Source: Dehalobacterium formicoaceticum (lineage in GTDB: Bacteria; Bacillota; Dehalobacteriia; Dehalobacteriales; Dehalobacteriaceae). Taken from it: DNA of 64,000 nucleotides. Position numbers and translations under genes: made by a program. The notes under the pieces are model-generated. The model worked only from the letters and a program-made list of their open reading frames with translations, had not been told where the DNA came from and did not search any database. The stretch spans positions 620,001 through 684,000 of the forward strand of contig NZ_CP022121.1 of the NCBI RefSeq assembly GCF_002224645.1. Reading direction: 5' to 3'. Below, piece by piece: positions 42,008 through 50,736 of this stretch; within the stretch, counting starts at the first letter, position 1, and each line of letters starts with the position of its first letter.

Positions 42008-42890
42008 AACTGATTCCCCCTATAAAAAATATTTTTTCTATTGTAACGTCTAAGGTGTTCAATTGGTCAAAATAAGTTTTCTTCTCAGCAGAACTATTTC
42101 CATCATTATAGAAAATCGGATATGGCAATGAAAACGCCGAATTCAATGACTTATCCGGTAGAGATATCCCTGAAAAATCCCTCAACCCGAGCTTTTCCAT
42201 ATATTTCATCAAGTCGTCTACGATAATCTTTTCAAATGATGAATAGTACGGATACATTTTCTCAAGTGTTTTGTACAATTGATGCCATCTCAGATGAAAT
42301 ACATTTTCTTTTATTTCATTATATCTGCTTTGTATTATTTTGGTAGTTGCCGTTATGTCTGAGTAAGCTTCGGCTTCTGTCAAATAAATAATGTATCCCT
42401 TTCTGCCTTTAAAGCTTGATACAGATGATTCCACAAAATTCTCTATATCATTATTTATTGCTTCAAAATAACGAACTAATTGATCATTTTCCTCTGTTCC
42501 GCTTTTCCCCGATTTGAATTTAGCTTCAACGACAAGAAGCAAGTCATCAAAACCATGTACATGGTCACTAAATATAAGGATTAAATCCGGCTCTCCATAA
42601 TTCTGATTCCAAGTCCAGAATACATATTCTACTTCCCGGTAACATCTCAGCTCAATTCCTTCCGAATTTAATTTCTCCCAAAGAGTTGTTCTTTTCTCGT
42701 TATATAAAAACGCAGATTCAATAAAAGGAATCAATATCATGTCTGGCCTTAGATATTTTAGAGTGCCAAAGACTGTTGAAGTGAGGATATCCTCCGTATA
42801 CTCATAACCTAACGATTTGCCTTCAAGTACGGCTTGTATCAAATAATCACCCCCAATGGATAACTTCTCAGATATACAGAAAAAACTCAA
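41943..42890 (-). CDS. Putative PD-(D/E)xK nuclease-like protein
   Basis: A 315-residue protein. The central segment EPDLILIFSDHVHG followed by LLLVVEAKFKSG gives the Asp...Glu-x-Lys arrangement of restriction-type PD-(D/E)xK nucleases, with a hydrophobic strand before each. The N-terminal part has no known domain. It could be a defence nuclease or a Cas4-/McrC-like fold; the substrate is unknown. The last 65 bp overlap the next gene. Confidence 0.65.
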   Translation of the reverse strand: MSFFCISEKLSIGGDYLIQAVLEGKSLGYEYTEDILTSTVFGTLKYLRPDMILIPFIESAFLYNEKRTTLWEKLNSEGIELRCYREVEYVFWTWNQNYGEPDLILIFSDHVHGFDDLLLVVEAKFKSGKSGTEENDQLVRYFEAINNDIENFVESSVSSFKGRKGYIIYLTEAEAYSDITATTKIIQSRYNEIKENVFHLRWHQLYKTLEKMYPYYSSFEKIIVDDLMKYMEKLGLRDFSGISLPDKSLNSAFSLPYPIFYNDGNSSAEKKTYFDQLNTLDVTIEKIFFIGGISCECYSKGSSNNISFSIYSTSI

Positions 42891-42901
42891 AATAGGTTTG
42901 A

Positions 42902-43111
42902 TTATTTAAAAATCTTAAAAATATCAAATATACTAAATGTAGTTTTACGGTAGACCTTGTTATACAAGGCTTTTTTAGGATTTGTAATCCAACCCCATCC
43001 TCTTGGAGCTTTCACCCCTAAGCTGTGGCGAATATATCTTTTTACGCTCGTTCTTGCTGCAATACTCTTTCTAATGCTTGGTTTTCTCATACCGAACTTC
43101 ACAATTATCAC
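42902..43111 (-). CDS. Small basic protein of mobile elements
   Basis: A 69-residue, strongly basic protein (MRKPSIRKSIAARTSVKRYIRHSLG, then GWITNPKKALYNKVYRKTTF). This pattern recurs in short proteins of Firmicute phages and islands, with no known role. Charge suggests nucleic-acid binding. It lies between the nuclease-like gene and an HD-domain gene, 6 bp from the latter, on one strand. Confidence 0.6.
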   Translation of the reverse strand: MIIVKFGMRKPSIRKSIAARTSVKRYIRHSLGVKAPRGWGWITNPKKALYNKVYRKTTFSIFDIFKIFK

Positions 43112-43117
43112 ACTCCT

Positions 43118-43693
43118 TTATTTTTCAATCACAAACCCACTCCAGCTATCGGCATACTGCAAAAGTAACGTAAGTGGTTCTTCATGAGTAGCACAGGAAC
43201 GGTTATCCTCAACATATTGTCCATCGTGATAGACAATTGCCTGCACTTCTTCCTCTGTAAGGCTGATGTGTTGGAGAGCCAAATATAAACTCCTAACCGG
43301 AACACTTAAATATGTAAGTTCAGAATTAAAACGGTATGGATAATCTGGTTTGTATCCGTACCTTTTCTGTTTTTCGGACGGTTCATTTATTAGATACTGC
43401 GGATTTCCGGGCATACCCACTTTGCCTAAATCATGTAACAACGCTACTATAACACAGCTCTCATCACTTATTTCCGGTGCAATAGCAGCTTTGATCTTTA
43501 ACATAGTTTCAGCAACATTTACCGAGTGCTCTAAAAGACCACCCTCTTTGCAGAGATGGTATTTCGTGCTTGCAGGTGCTGTTAGCCAAGCGGTTTCTTT
43601 CTCCATGAAGTTTATTACCCTATCAAATTGTTCTTTTCGCTCTATAACAATGGATTTTAAATCTTTATATCTTTCCGATACACTTTTTTTCAT
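43118..43693 (-). CDS. HD-domain phosphohydrolase
   Basis: A 191-residue protein with the HD superfamily pattern: EHSVNVAETML (His), ALLHDLGKVGMPG (His-Asp) and a distal Asp in QYADSW. ATG 43693 has a GTGAGGAC site. It resembles the HD proteins that hydrolyse nucleotides or cyclic nucleotides. It is the second HD protein within 3 kb, of a different subfamily from the SpoT-like one at 40,402. Role in the island is unknown. Confidence 0.8.
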   Translation of the reverse strand: MKKSVSERYKDLKSIVIERKEQFDRVINFMEKETAWLTAPASTKYHLCKEGGLLEHSVNVAETMLKIKAAIAPEISDESCVIVALLHDLGKVGMPGNPQYLINEPSEKQKRYGYKPDYPYRFNSELTYLSVPVRSLYLALQHISLTEEEVQAIVYHDGQYVEDNRSCATHEEPLTLLLQYADSWSGFVIEK

Positions 43694-43727
43694 AACAAAC
43701 GGTCCTCACAATGTAATTTCGAGTGTA

Positions 43728-45035
43728 TTATTTTTTAACAATAACCTCTGTACGCCGGTCGATTTTATATTCAAATTCTACCTTTAATTCACTGTCAGCC
43801 GGTACATTAACAGAGAATTCAATAAGCCCCGATGATTTCTTTGAATACTCATGTGTTGCCGAAACCATTTCCCATATACCCCATGCATAATGTTCAAAAT
43901 GTACTTCCGCAGCTTCTTCTTTATGGTTCTTAATAATGCACTCATATTTGTAATGTTCAAATCCATTTATTTTCTTCCTATCAATTTCTGTAAAATCGAA
44001 GGTAATGTCAAACGCATTGCCGATGGCGAGCTTAATATCTTCATCCTTTGGGGTGTGCCCTATACTATCCTCACCAATGAACTCAAGAGAATTGTCTGCT
44101 TCATCAGTTTTATACAGCTTGATTTTCCCTTTTGGCATGGCGCAACCCAAGCCACACTCTTTCTTATTTGTAAGTTCAATAATTACATTTGCCTTTTCTT
44201 CACTCATGTTGAGCTTGTAATATTTTTTATAGGGTATATTTAGACCATTTAAAATATTGATTTGTTTGATCTGATTATCTTTCAGGTTTGTTTGATTTAC
44301 TAATGTATACATGTGATAATCAAAGAAAGTTTTTTCCTCAGCTTGAGGCGCAGTAGAGGACTCACAAATATACATACGTTCTTCCACATCATAGCCATCA
44401 TCATCTTGAATTCTATTGACATCTCCGGCAATAAGCTTTACTTTGACATTTTCAAATGTTGCACCACTTTGATTTTCAATTTCTGCCCATCCTGCAATGT
44501 TCAAAGTTTTTTCCAAAATCTCTACAACATAGTTTGCATTCCAATTGAAACCCTTGCTAAGATAGGAAACTTTAACATATTCAGATGTCGACTTCCCAAT
44601 CTTCCATACAAGAGCAGGCTTTACTATAAGTCCTGATGGTAGGGAAGGAAGAACAATTTCTGCCTGAGCATCGATATATATTTCCTTTGTATCATTATCC
44701 TCTAATACACATCTTCCAGCACCCTCAACCGATAAAAGCCGACAGCTCTTCTTTTCACCGGTTTTCCTGTCCTTTAAATAAACTTCCTTATCAATATACT
44801 TTTTGAGGAGCTTATCCCTATTAACTAAATCATAATCATAATTGAATTCCAAGATATTCAAACCTTCCACCAGGAGAGAATCCATTTCAATCTGCTGTGC
44901 TACATCAGCAAAAACAAGCTCAGTCTCAGCCCCTGTAAGGCTTACATCACGTGTTTCCTTGACAGCACCAAAGCCTCCATTGTAAATGGTCAATGAAATG
45001 TCTTTTGTATCAGATGCACTAGATATTTTTTTCAT
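43728..45035 (-). CDS. DUF4139-domain protein
   Basis: A 435-residue protein with ATG 45035 after GGGAGGTG. The DUF4139 signature is clear in the N-terminal and middle parts: VSLTIYNGGFGAVKETRD-like opening, the SYLSKGFNWNANYVVEI core, and VKLIAGDVN. The C-terminus is beta-sandwich-like. The family has no agreed function, though members are seen with stress or cell-envelope genes. The upstream gap carries a TCCGTTTTATTG motif also found before the WYL regulator, so the two may share control. Confidence 0.8.
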   Translation of the reverse strand: MKKISSASDTKDISLTIYNGGFGAVKETRDVSLTGAETELVFADVAQQIEMDSLLVEGLNILEFNYDYDLVNRDKLLKKYIDKEVYLKDRKTGEKKSCRLLSVEGAGRCVLEDNDTKEIYIDAQAEIVLPSLPSGLIVKPALVWKIGKSTSEYVKVSYLSKGFNWNANYVVEILEKTLNIAGWAEIENQSGATFENVKVKLIAGDVNRIQDDDGYDVEERMYICESSTAPQAEEKTFFDYHMYTLVNQTNLKDNQIKQINILNGLNIPYKKYYKLNMSEEKANVIIELTNKKECGLGCAMPKGKIKLYKTDEADNSLEFIGEDSIGHTPKDEDIKLAIGNAFDITFDFTEIDRKKINGFEHYKYECIIKNHKEEAAEVHFEHYAWGIWEMVSATHEYSKKSSGLIEFSVNVPADSELKVEFEYKIDRRTEVIVKK

Positions 45036-45126
45036 GATCCAACACCTCCCTCTATAACAAATTGTACCAGACAATATGTACAATAAAACGGACAGTCGTT
45101 ATAAATTTGTAAAACAACTTATCCGT

Positions 45127-45858
45127 TTATTCTGCATATACCATCTGCATCAATATTCCCTTATCATCCATCATTGGCTTTTCCGGAATAGTTTTAAGCC
45201 CTTTTTCAAGAATTATTTTCCCCATCACTGCTAAACATAAGGCATCTATAACATCGTCAGTTTTCTTTCTGAATGGAACATCGGCTAAAAAATTCTCTAC
45301 AACTTGATCTGCTTCAGGATAATATTTTCTCAGTATTCTAAGACGTTTTTGCTGACCTTCGGCAGACGTTTTATGTTCAAGGATTGGCTGATTATTATTA
45401 AGCTTTGAAAAACAAAATTCCGGGTGGCTTTCAAGAAGCCTGTTTTTCCATTGAGGTTTATTCTGCAAGAATTCGTCAACCTGTTTTATTGATTTTGCTA
45501 TACCGAGGGTTTGTTCAGAAAGGCTTTTCCCTAAAATAGCAACATTTAACTCCCGTGCTGTTTTCTTATCCATCGCATATACAGCCTGTCTGCAAGGAAC
45601 TTCAAAAATACTCGAACTTTTCTTACCAAGCTCCTTTTTCACAATCAGATCCGGACGTAGCTGGCTTTTGTTTTCAACAAGGCCTATTGGTATGTCAATT
45701 ATGTAAATATCAGCATCTGAGTATCGACTGCATATATCATTTATATTTTTAAATTTTTCAACCTCAAATGTATTTTGGGTTATACAAACTGCAACCCACT
45801 TACCCTGACAGCCATCAATTCCAACACAACTATAACAATTATTTTTTATAGTTAACAT
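45127..45858 (-). CDS. DUF429 (RNase H-like) protein
   Basis: A 243-residue protein. The opening CVGIDGCQGKWVAVCI is the first strand and Asp of a RNase H-like fold, followed by YIIDIPIGL and, near the end, RKKTDDVIDALCLAV, both typical of DUF429. Catalytic activity is not proved for the family; a nuclease or nucleotide-handling role is plausible. It is the second member of the WYL-headed transcript, 7 bp after its neighbour. Confidence 0.85.
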   Translation of the reverse strand: MLTIKNNCYSCVGIDGCQGKWVAVCITQNTFEVEKFKNINDICSRYSDADIYIIDIPIGLVENKSQLRPDLIVKKELGKKSSSIFEVPCRQAVYAMDKKTARELNVAILGKSLSEQTLGIAKSIKQVDEFLQNKPQWKNRLLESHPEFCFSKLNNNQPILEHKTSAEGQQKRLRILRKYYPEADQVVENFLADVPFRKKTDDVIDALCLAVMGKIILEKGLKTIPEKPMMDDKGILMQMVYAE

Positions 45859-45864
45859 CAACTC

Positions 45865-46383
45865 TTATTTCCCTTCAACCCATTTAATCATAAAATTCCA
45901 ATCCCTTACTTGTCCGCTATCATGTAGTATTTCAAGATATACTCCATCACCTTTTCCTACTTGCCATATAGCTTGAGCAGAATTACCATTATCTGAAATA
46001 CCAGCATTCTTAATGTATTTAAAAAACTCATCTTTGCCAGCTCCGATGGTCTCGGCTACATATGCAACCAAATATATGTCAATTACACTTGCACCAAAAT
46101 CAGACGGCCTCTTTGATAAAATGTGTTCCCGGATAATATCCTTCCAGGCATATTGCGGGGAAGTCATTATCCTGTTTTTTATCTCCTCAATCCGGTATGC
46201 TTTATAACTTCTTTTCTCCCACTGTTTTAGCTGTGCAAAATCTCCGTTGACTTGTATAAGCTTTTGAAGCATATTCTCTAAATTACATACCGTTGGTATT
46301 ACTTTGGCATGAATACTCCTACCCCTTAAATTATCCGGTAATATGTATCTATTAGGTCTTATCGAACTTTTAAAGACATCCAT
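45865..46383 (-). CDS. Conserved hypothetical protein of the WYL operon
   Basis: A 172-residue protein with AGAGGGAGGAG before ATG 46383. No domain is recognised. It has a helical middle (LKQWEKRSYKAYRIEEIKNRIM) and a tail with YLEILHDSGQVRDWNFMIKW. It is packed between the WYL regulator (16 bp) and the DUF429 gene (7 bp), so it belongs to that transcript. Confidence 0.6.
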   Translation of the reverse strand: MDVFKSSIRPNRYILPDNLRGRSIHAKVIPTVCNLENMLQKLIQVNGDFAQLKQWEKRSYKAYRIEEIKNRIMTSPQYAWKDIIREHILSKRPSDFGASVIDIYLVAYVAETIGAGKDEFFKYIKNAGISDNGNSAQAIWQVGKGDGVYLEILHDSGQVRDWNFMIKWVEGK

Positions 46384-46399
46384 CTTCCACTCCTCCCTC

Positions 46400-47386
46400 T
46401 TATTTGTATTGTTCTAAAATCTCCTGAATAGAGTTTTTATATTTTTCAATAACACTCTCCGGAGATAATATCTTCACTTTATTTCCAAACTGTGCTAACC
46501 ATGCAAAAAAGGTTGAACTAATTGCAACATTTATCCTAACTGAAAAGCTACTGTCATCAACTTTGCCTAAAGCAACATCCTTTCCAAAACGGTCTATAAC
46601 TGTATTAACAAGTGAATTGTCAAACTGTAATCTTACCGTCTCTTCTTCCCCTCCGAACATATTGAATACTTTTTTGGAATATTCAGCAATGTTAAATTGC
46701 TCATTGTCCGGCAGTATCGTTCTGGGCTGATCTATGATTTCAATATTCGTCATCCTGTCAACCCGATAATGGGTAAAATCATTATATTTTTCCGAAAAAG
46801 TAATGAGATAATAGTTTTCATCATCCCAGGATAAAGCATAAGGACTTACAAAATAAAGTTCTCCATTCTTTCGATATTTCTTTTCTTTTTTGATATCGTA
46901 GTCATAATACTTGAAAGATACCTGCTTATTTTCTGCAATTGCGACATGAAGCCTGTCCACATTATAATAAATGTTTTCATTTATAGCCTTAACTCTGTTT
47001 GCCACATAAACTTGGCGATGGAGCAACGCAGCTTGATGTGAGCTTGACAGGCTCTCGATCTTTTTTATAAGTTCATTACTCTTTTTATATGTAATAAATT
47101 TCGAACATTGGACAGCATCAACCAAAAGCTTCAGTTCCGGTAATTCAAAGACACGGCTTGCTGCAAAATAATCAGTAGTTTTGCTTTTTCGAGTAGCAAT
47201 ATCAATTCCGTAATAACGCAAAGCTTCTATATCGTCATAAATTGATTTCCGCTCAGCATTAATCCCGTAGCGCTCAAGTTCAGCTATCATATCATTGATT
47301 GTCATTGTATTTTCTTCGTCCGTTTTTTCAAGAAGCATTTTCATTAAGTATAAAATTTTCAACTTCTGATTAGAACTTTTTGCCAT
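46400..47386 (-). CDS. WYL-domain transcriptional regulator
   Basis: A 328-residue protein. It has an N-terminal winged helix (about 1-75, KLKILYLMKMLLEKTDEENTMTINDMI), then a WYL domain with FVSPYALSWDDENYYLITF, and the usual WCX C-terminal region. Such proteins sense nucleic-acid or nucleotide signals and commonly repress defence islands (BrxR and CapW are examples). A 34-bp palindrome just upstream is a likely autoregulatory operator. Its ribosome site AGAGGTG is the same 7 nt as the operator arm. Confidence 0.9.
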   Translation of the reverse strand: MAKSSNQKLKILYLMKMLLEKTDEENTMTINDMIAELERYGINAERKSIYDDIEALRYYGIDIATRKSKTTDYFAASRVFELPELKLLVDAVQCSKFITYKKSNELIKKIESLSSSHQAALLHRQVYVANRVKAINENIYYNVDRLHVAIAENKQVSFKYYDYDIKKEKKYRKNGELYFVSPYALSWDDENYYLITFSEKYNDFTHYRVDRMTNIEIIDQPRTILPDNEQFNIAEYSKKVFNMFGGEEETVRLQFDNSLVNTVIDRFGKDVALGKVDDSSFSVRINVAISSTFFAWLAQFGNKVKILSPESVIEKYKNSIQEILEQYK

Positions 47387-47391
47387 AACTG

Positions 47392-47474
47392 CACCTCTAT
47401 AATTGCAACATTATTCCAAATAATTACACCTCTAATGATACCATAATATCATAAGAGGTGTCCAATAAAACGGA
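47392..47474 (-). promoter_or_regulatory. WYL promoter with 34-bp inverted repeat
   Basis: CACCTCTAATGATA and TATCATAAGAGGTG (47427-47460) form 14-bp arms with one mismatch around a 6-nt centre. A third CACCTCT (47392-47398) overlaps the ribosome site 35 bp away. Next to it, AATAAAACGGA (47464-47474) is repeated at 45,082-45,092 before the DUF4139 gene. Binding by the WYL protein is inferred. Confidence 0.65.
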
Positions 47475-47482
47475 TTGTGTTT

Positions 47483-48118
47483 TTATATTCCTGCTGCAAT
47501 CTCTTTTAAACGTCCATATATATTTTCCCATCTTGTATTAAGGTTCAATGTTTTCACATATATCTTTTTACCCTGAATACTGTAAACAAAGTCAAGCTCA
47601 GTGTCTACAACAGGATAAATCAGCATCCCTGCTTTCTCTCCAATAAAAGTGCTGTTATTTATGTACGTGTAGATCTGGTACAGGTTTCCTGATATAAGCT
47701 TTTTAGTTTCTCCTACATTTCGAATTTGCAGTGCATTCGTATAATACTTTGCATCAATTATCAATTGTCTTTTCTCATTTTGCAGTACGATATCCGTTCT
47801 CATTACCGGCAAAAAGCTTTCACCAATGTGTTCAAAGTCAGCATCCTTTTCCCATTGAAAGATCGGAGAATAGACTAAAATTGATGATAACTCCTTTTTA
47901 TAAAAATTTAGTATAAACTTCTCATATAGAGCAGCCATTCTATTATCTCTAATGAAATCCTTAAAGATAGTTTCACCCTTTTGAGATGCAACAAGCACTT
48001 CATCATATATAAGCTCGCAAATATCTATAATCAATTTATAAAAGCGGTTATTCCGATGATATCGGATGCGCGAAAAATGTGATTTCTGAAGCCTTATAAC
48101 CTCTATTTCCTGAAAATA
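47483..48118 (-). pseudogene. mcrC: McrC C-terminal nuclease fragment, cut by IS21-family element
   Basis: The frame is open up to the IS edge at 48,118, upstream of any start codon, and reads HFSRIRYHRNNRFYKLIIDIC then MRTDIVLQNEKRQLIIDAKYY. The Asp...Asp-x-Lys pattern is the PD-(D/E)xK site of McrC, the nuclease subunit of the McrBC modified-cytosine restriction system. The N-terminal part that contacts McrB is missing. Without a start codon it is presumably dead. Confidence 0.85.
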
Positions 48119-48220
48119 TGTCTATGGTAATCTAATAGTAGGCCACCGTAGTCATTGAAAAACCGGCCACAATAGATTAACCTACTTGAGAGGAAATTCA
48201 ACAGGTAGGGGCTGGGAGAG

Positions 48221-49810
48221 ATGATCACAATGAACATCAAGCAACAAATTTTAATGATGCATATTCATGAAGGGAAATCGCGCCGGGAAATTGCGAAAAT
48301 AACAGGGATCAATCGGGACACCGTAGGAAAGTACATTGGACAATATGAGGAAGGGAGACAGCAATTATTGTCGAGCGGGTCGGCAGATATCCAGGCACTA
48401 GTCGACACCCTCACTTCTGCCCCCAAGTATACTGTGGGCATTCGACCCAAAAGAAAAATGACTGACGAGGTTGTGAACAGGATCCAGTTCTATCTTGACG
48501 AGAATGAAACTAAGCGAAATCAGGGGCGGCACAAGCAGCAAAAAAAAGCCATTGATATCTTTGAAGCACTGGAAGCCGAGGGTACTCAACTAAGTTACAG
48601 TACCGTTCTTCGAACCATTAGAAGCTTGGAACGGAAACCAAAGGAAGCGTTTATTAAGGCTCTGTATGAACTTGGAGACATTTGCGAATTTGATTGGGGT
48701 GAGGTTAAACTAAAAATTAATGGAAAATTTCAAGTTTTTCAGATGGCCGTATTCACAACGGCTTACGGGAACTATCGCTTTGCTTATCTGTTCACCAAAC
48801 AAACAACAGAGTGTTTTCAGGAAGCACACGCCCTGTTTTTCCAGCATATCGGCCAAGTGTATCGTACCATGGTGTACGATAACATGAAAGTCGCGGTGAA
48901 AAGGTTTATTGGAACGGAGAAGGAGCCGACGCAAGGATTGCTTCAATTGTCGCTCTACTATGGTTTTCAGTATCGGTTTTGCAATATTCGCAAGGGCAAC
49001 GAAAAAGGTCATGTGGAGCGAAGCGTCGAGGTCGTTCGCCGAAAAGCCTTCGCTTTTCGGGACGAATTTGAATCCCTGGAGGAGGCAAATCAATATTTGC
49101 AGGATGTGTGCACTAAGCGTAATCGTAAGTCCCATGATGAGTACAACGGCCAGACGGCGGAGGAACGATTGGAAGAAGAGCGCCCCGCATTGCTGCCCAC
49201 CCTTCCACCATTTGATGCAGCTCGCGTGATTTATGGACGGGTGAACAAATATTCCACCATCATCGTTGATCAGAATCGTTACTCAGTACCGGATCATTTG
49301 GTAGGTGAATCGATCATGATTAAAGCATATGCGACCCGGGTGCGATGCTTCCATCAGGAATCCTTGGTAGCGGAGCATGTGCGATTAACCGGCAACCACG
49401 AGTGGCGGCTTGATCTGAATCATTATTTGGATACGCTAAGGAAAAAACCTGGTGCATTTGCCGGTAGTGCGGCATGGCAGCAGGCTCCTAAAAGGATAAA
49501 AGAAATATACGAAACATATTATACCAAACAAGACAAGGAATTTATACAGCTATTGCAATATATTCGAGACGATGTCCCATTTGCGGAAGTCGAGCAAGCT
49601 ATTCGGGAGCTGGAGAAAATTCATCCGGCTCAAGTGACTACGGATAAAATTAAAGTGCTTTGTGCTAGGAATCGTGACGCGATGCCTGTTGTTCAACCAA
49701 ATCTCTCGAAAACGGGAAAAGAGATTGTAGAGCGGTCAGCACAGCAGCTTCGCATGTACGATGACATGTTTGATACCCATACACCAAAAGCAAAGGAGGA
49801 CGTTGCATGA
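48221..49810 (+). CDS. istA: IS21-family transposase IstA
   Basis: A 529-residue DDE transposase. An N-terminal helix-turn-helix (KSRREIAKITGINRDTVGKYI) is followed by a catalytic core with Asp in CEFDWGEV, Asp in VYDNMKVAV and Glu in GHVERSVEVVRR. The C-terminal part is typical of IstA. It overlaps istB by 4 bp. Length and motifs are intact, so the element should still be able to move. Confidence 0.96.
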   Translation: MITMNIKQQILMMHIHEGKSRREIAKITGINRDTVGKYIGQYEEGRQQLLSSGSADIQALVDTLTSAPKYTVGIRPKRKMTDEVVNRIQFYLDENETKRNQGRHKQQKKAIDIFEALEAEGTQLSYSTVLRTIRSLERKPKEAFIKALYELGDICEFDWGEVKLKINGKFQVFQMAVFTTAYGNYRFAYLFTKQTTECFQEAHALFFQHIGQVYRTMVYDNMKVAVKRFIGTEKEPTQGLLQLSLYYGFQYRFCNIRKGNEKGHVERSVEVVRRKAFAFRDEFESLEEANQYLQDVCTKRNRKSHDEYNGQTAEERLEEERPALLPTLPPFDAARVIYGRVNKYSTIIVDQNRYSVPDHLVGESIMIKAYATRVRCFHQESLVAEHVRLTGNHEWRLDLNHYLDTLRKKPGAFAGSAAWQQAPKRIKEIYETYYTKQDKEFIQLLQYIRDDVPFAEVEQAIRELEKIHPAQVTTDKIKVLCARNRDAMPVVQPNLSKTGKEIVERSAQQLRMYDDMFDTHTPKAKEDVA

Positions 49811-50586
49811 GTAACGCGCCGCGCAAGGCGTTTAAGGAAGCGATATTGGAATATAGCAAAGAACTGAGACTCCCTATGATTCGTAAGCATTTGGATGAGC
49901 AAGTTCGGGAGTCAACGCAGCAGGATGCCAGTTATGAAGCATTTCTGGCGCAGTTACTGGAGAAGGAATGTGATGCTCGTCGGGAAGCCTCGCGGCATAA
50001 TCGCATTCGTCTGGCTGAATTTACACATAAAAAGTACCTTGAAGATTTGGTCATCGCGGATTTGCCAGATGATGCCCAAAAGAAGTTAAAGCAGCTGAAA
50101 ACATTAGAGTTTATTCAGGAGGGGCGCAACATTATTCTGGCGGGGAACCCGGGAACAGGCAAGACGCATGTGAGTATTGGGCTAGGCTTAAAGGCCTGCC
50201 TGGAGGGATATAAAGTATGGTTTACAACTGTTCCCCTCCTCATTAACCGGATTAAAGAATGCCGAGCAGAGCAAACTCTTCGAGCCTTCCAGAACCGCTT
50301 TGAAAAATATGATTTGGTTATTGCCGATGAAATGGGTTATATATCTTTTGATAAGGAAGGATCTGAATTATTGTTTACCCATTTGTCGCTGAGGGCTGGT
50401 CGCAAATCGACAATCATCACAACCAACTTATCCTTCGAACGATGGGGTGAAATTTTTCAGGATCCCGTGATGACGGCGGCCATGATTGACCGGTTGACGC
50501 ATCAGTCATACATCGTCAACATGAATGGAAACTCGTACCGCATGAAAGAAACGAAGGAGTGGTTACAACAACAGCAACTGGCATGA
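49807..50586 (+). CDS. istB: IS21-family helper ATPase IstB
   Basis: A 259-residue AAA+ protein with Walker A GNPGTGKTH near residue 115 and Walker B LVIADEMGY near 172. IstB binds target DNA and recruits IstA. It is translationally coupled to istA by a 4-bp overlap. The following 198 bp to the IS end hold only the terminal repeats and an AT-rich hairpin region. Confidence 0.96.
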   Translation: MSNAPRKAFKEAILEYSKELRLPMIRKHLDEQVRESTQQDASYEAFLAQLLEKECDARREASRHNRIRLAEFTHKKYLEDLVIADLPDDAQKKLKQLKTLEFIQEGRNIILAGNPGTGKTHVSIGLGLKACLEGYKVWFTTVPLLINRIKECRAEQTLRAFQNRFEKYDLVIADEMGYISFDKEGSELLFTHLSLRAGRKSTIITTNLSFERWGEIFQDPVMTAAMIDRLTHQSYIVNMNGNSYRMKETKEWLQQQQLA

Positions 50587-50736
50587 AGAAAAAAACAATA
50601 ACCCTGTATAAAGGTTTATCATGTTTTTGATAAACATTTATACAGGATGTAACAAGCGATAGCGCGTTAGCATTCATCGTGAAACAATGCTCTTTGAAAA
50701 CTAAATATGCTTATGAAACGACTAAATTTTTTTTTC

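Noticed and set aside
45127-46383. DUF429 and its neighbour as a toxin-antitoxin pair
   Set aside because: Sizes and order do not fit a known pair, and they belong to a longer WYL-headed transcript.
47392-47398. Third CACCTCT copy as an operator half-site on its own
   Set aside because: It coincides with the ribosome site AGAGGTG of the WYL gene, which is enough to explain it; reported only as overlapping.
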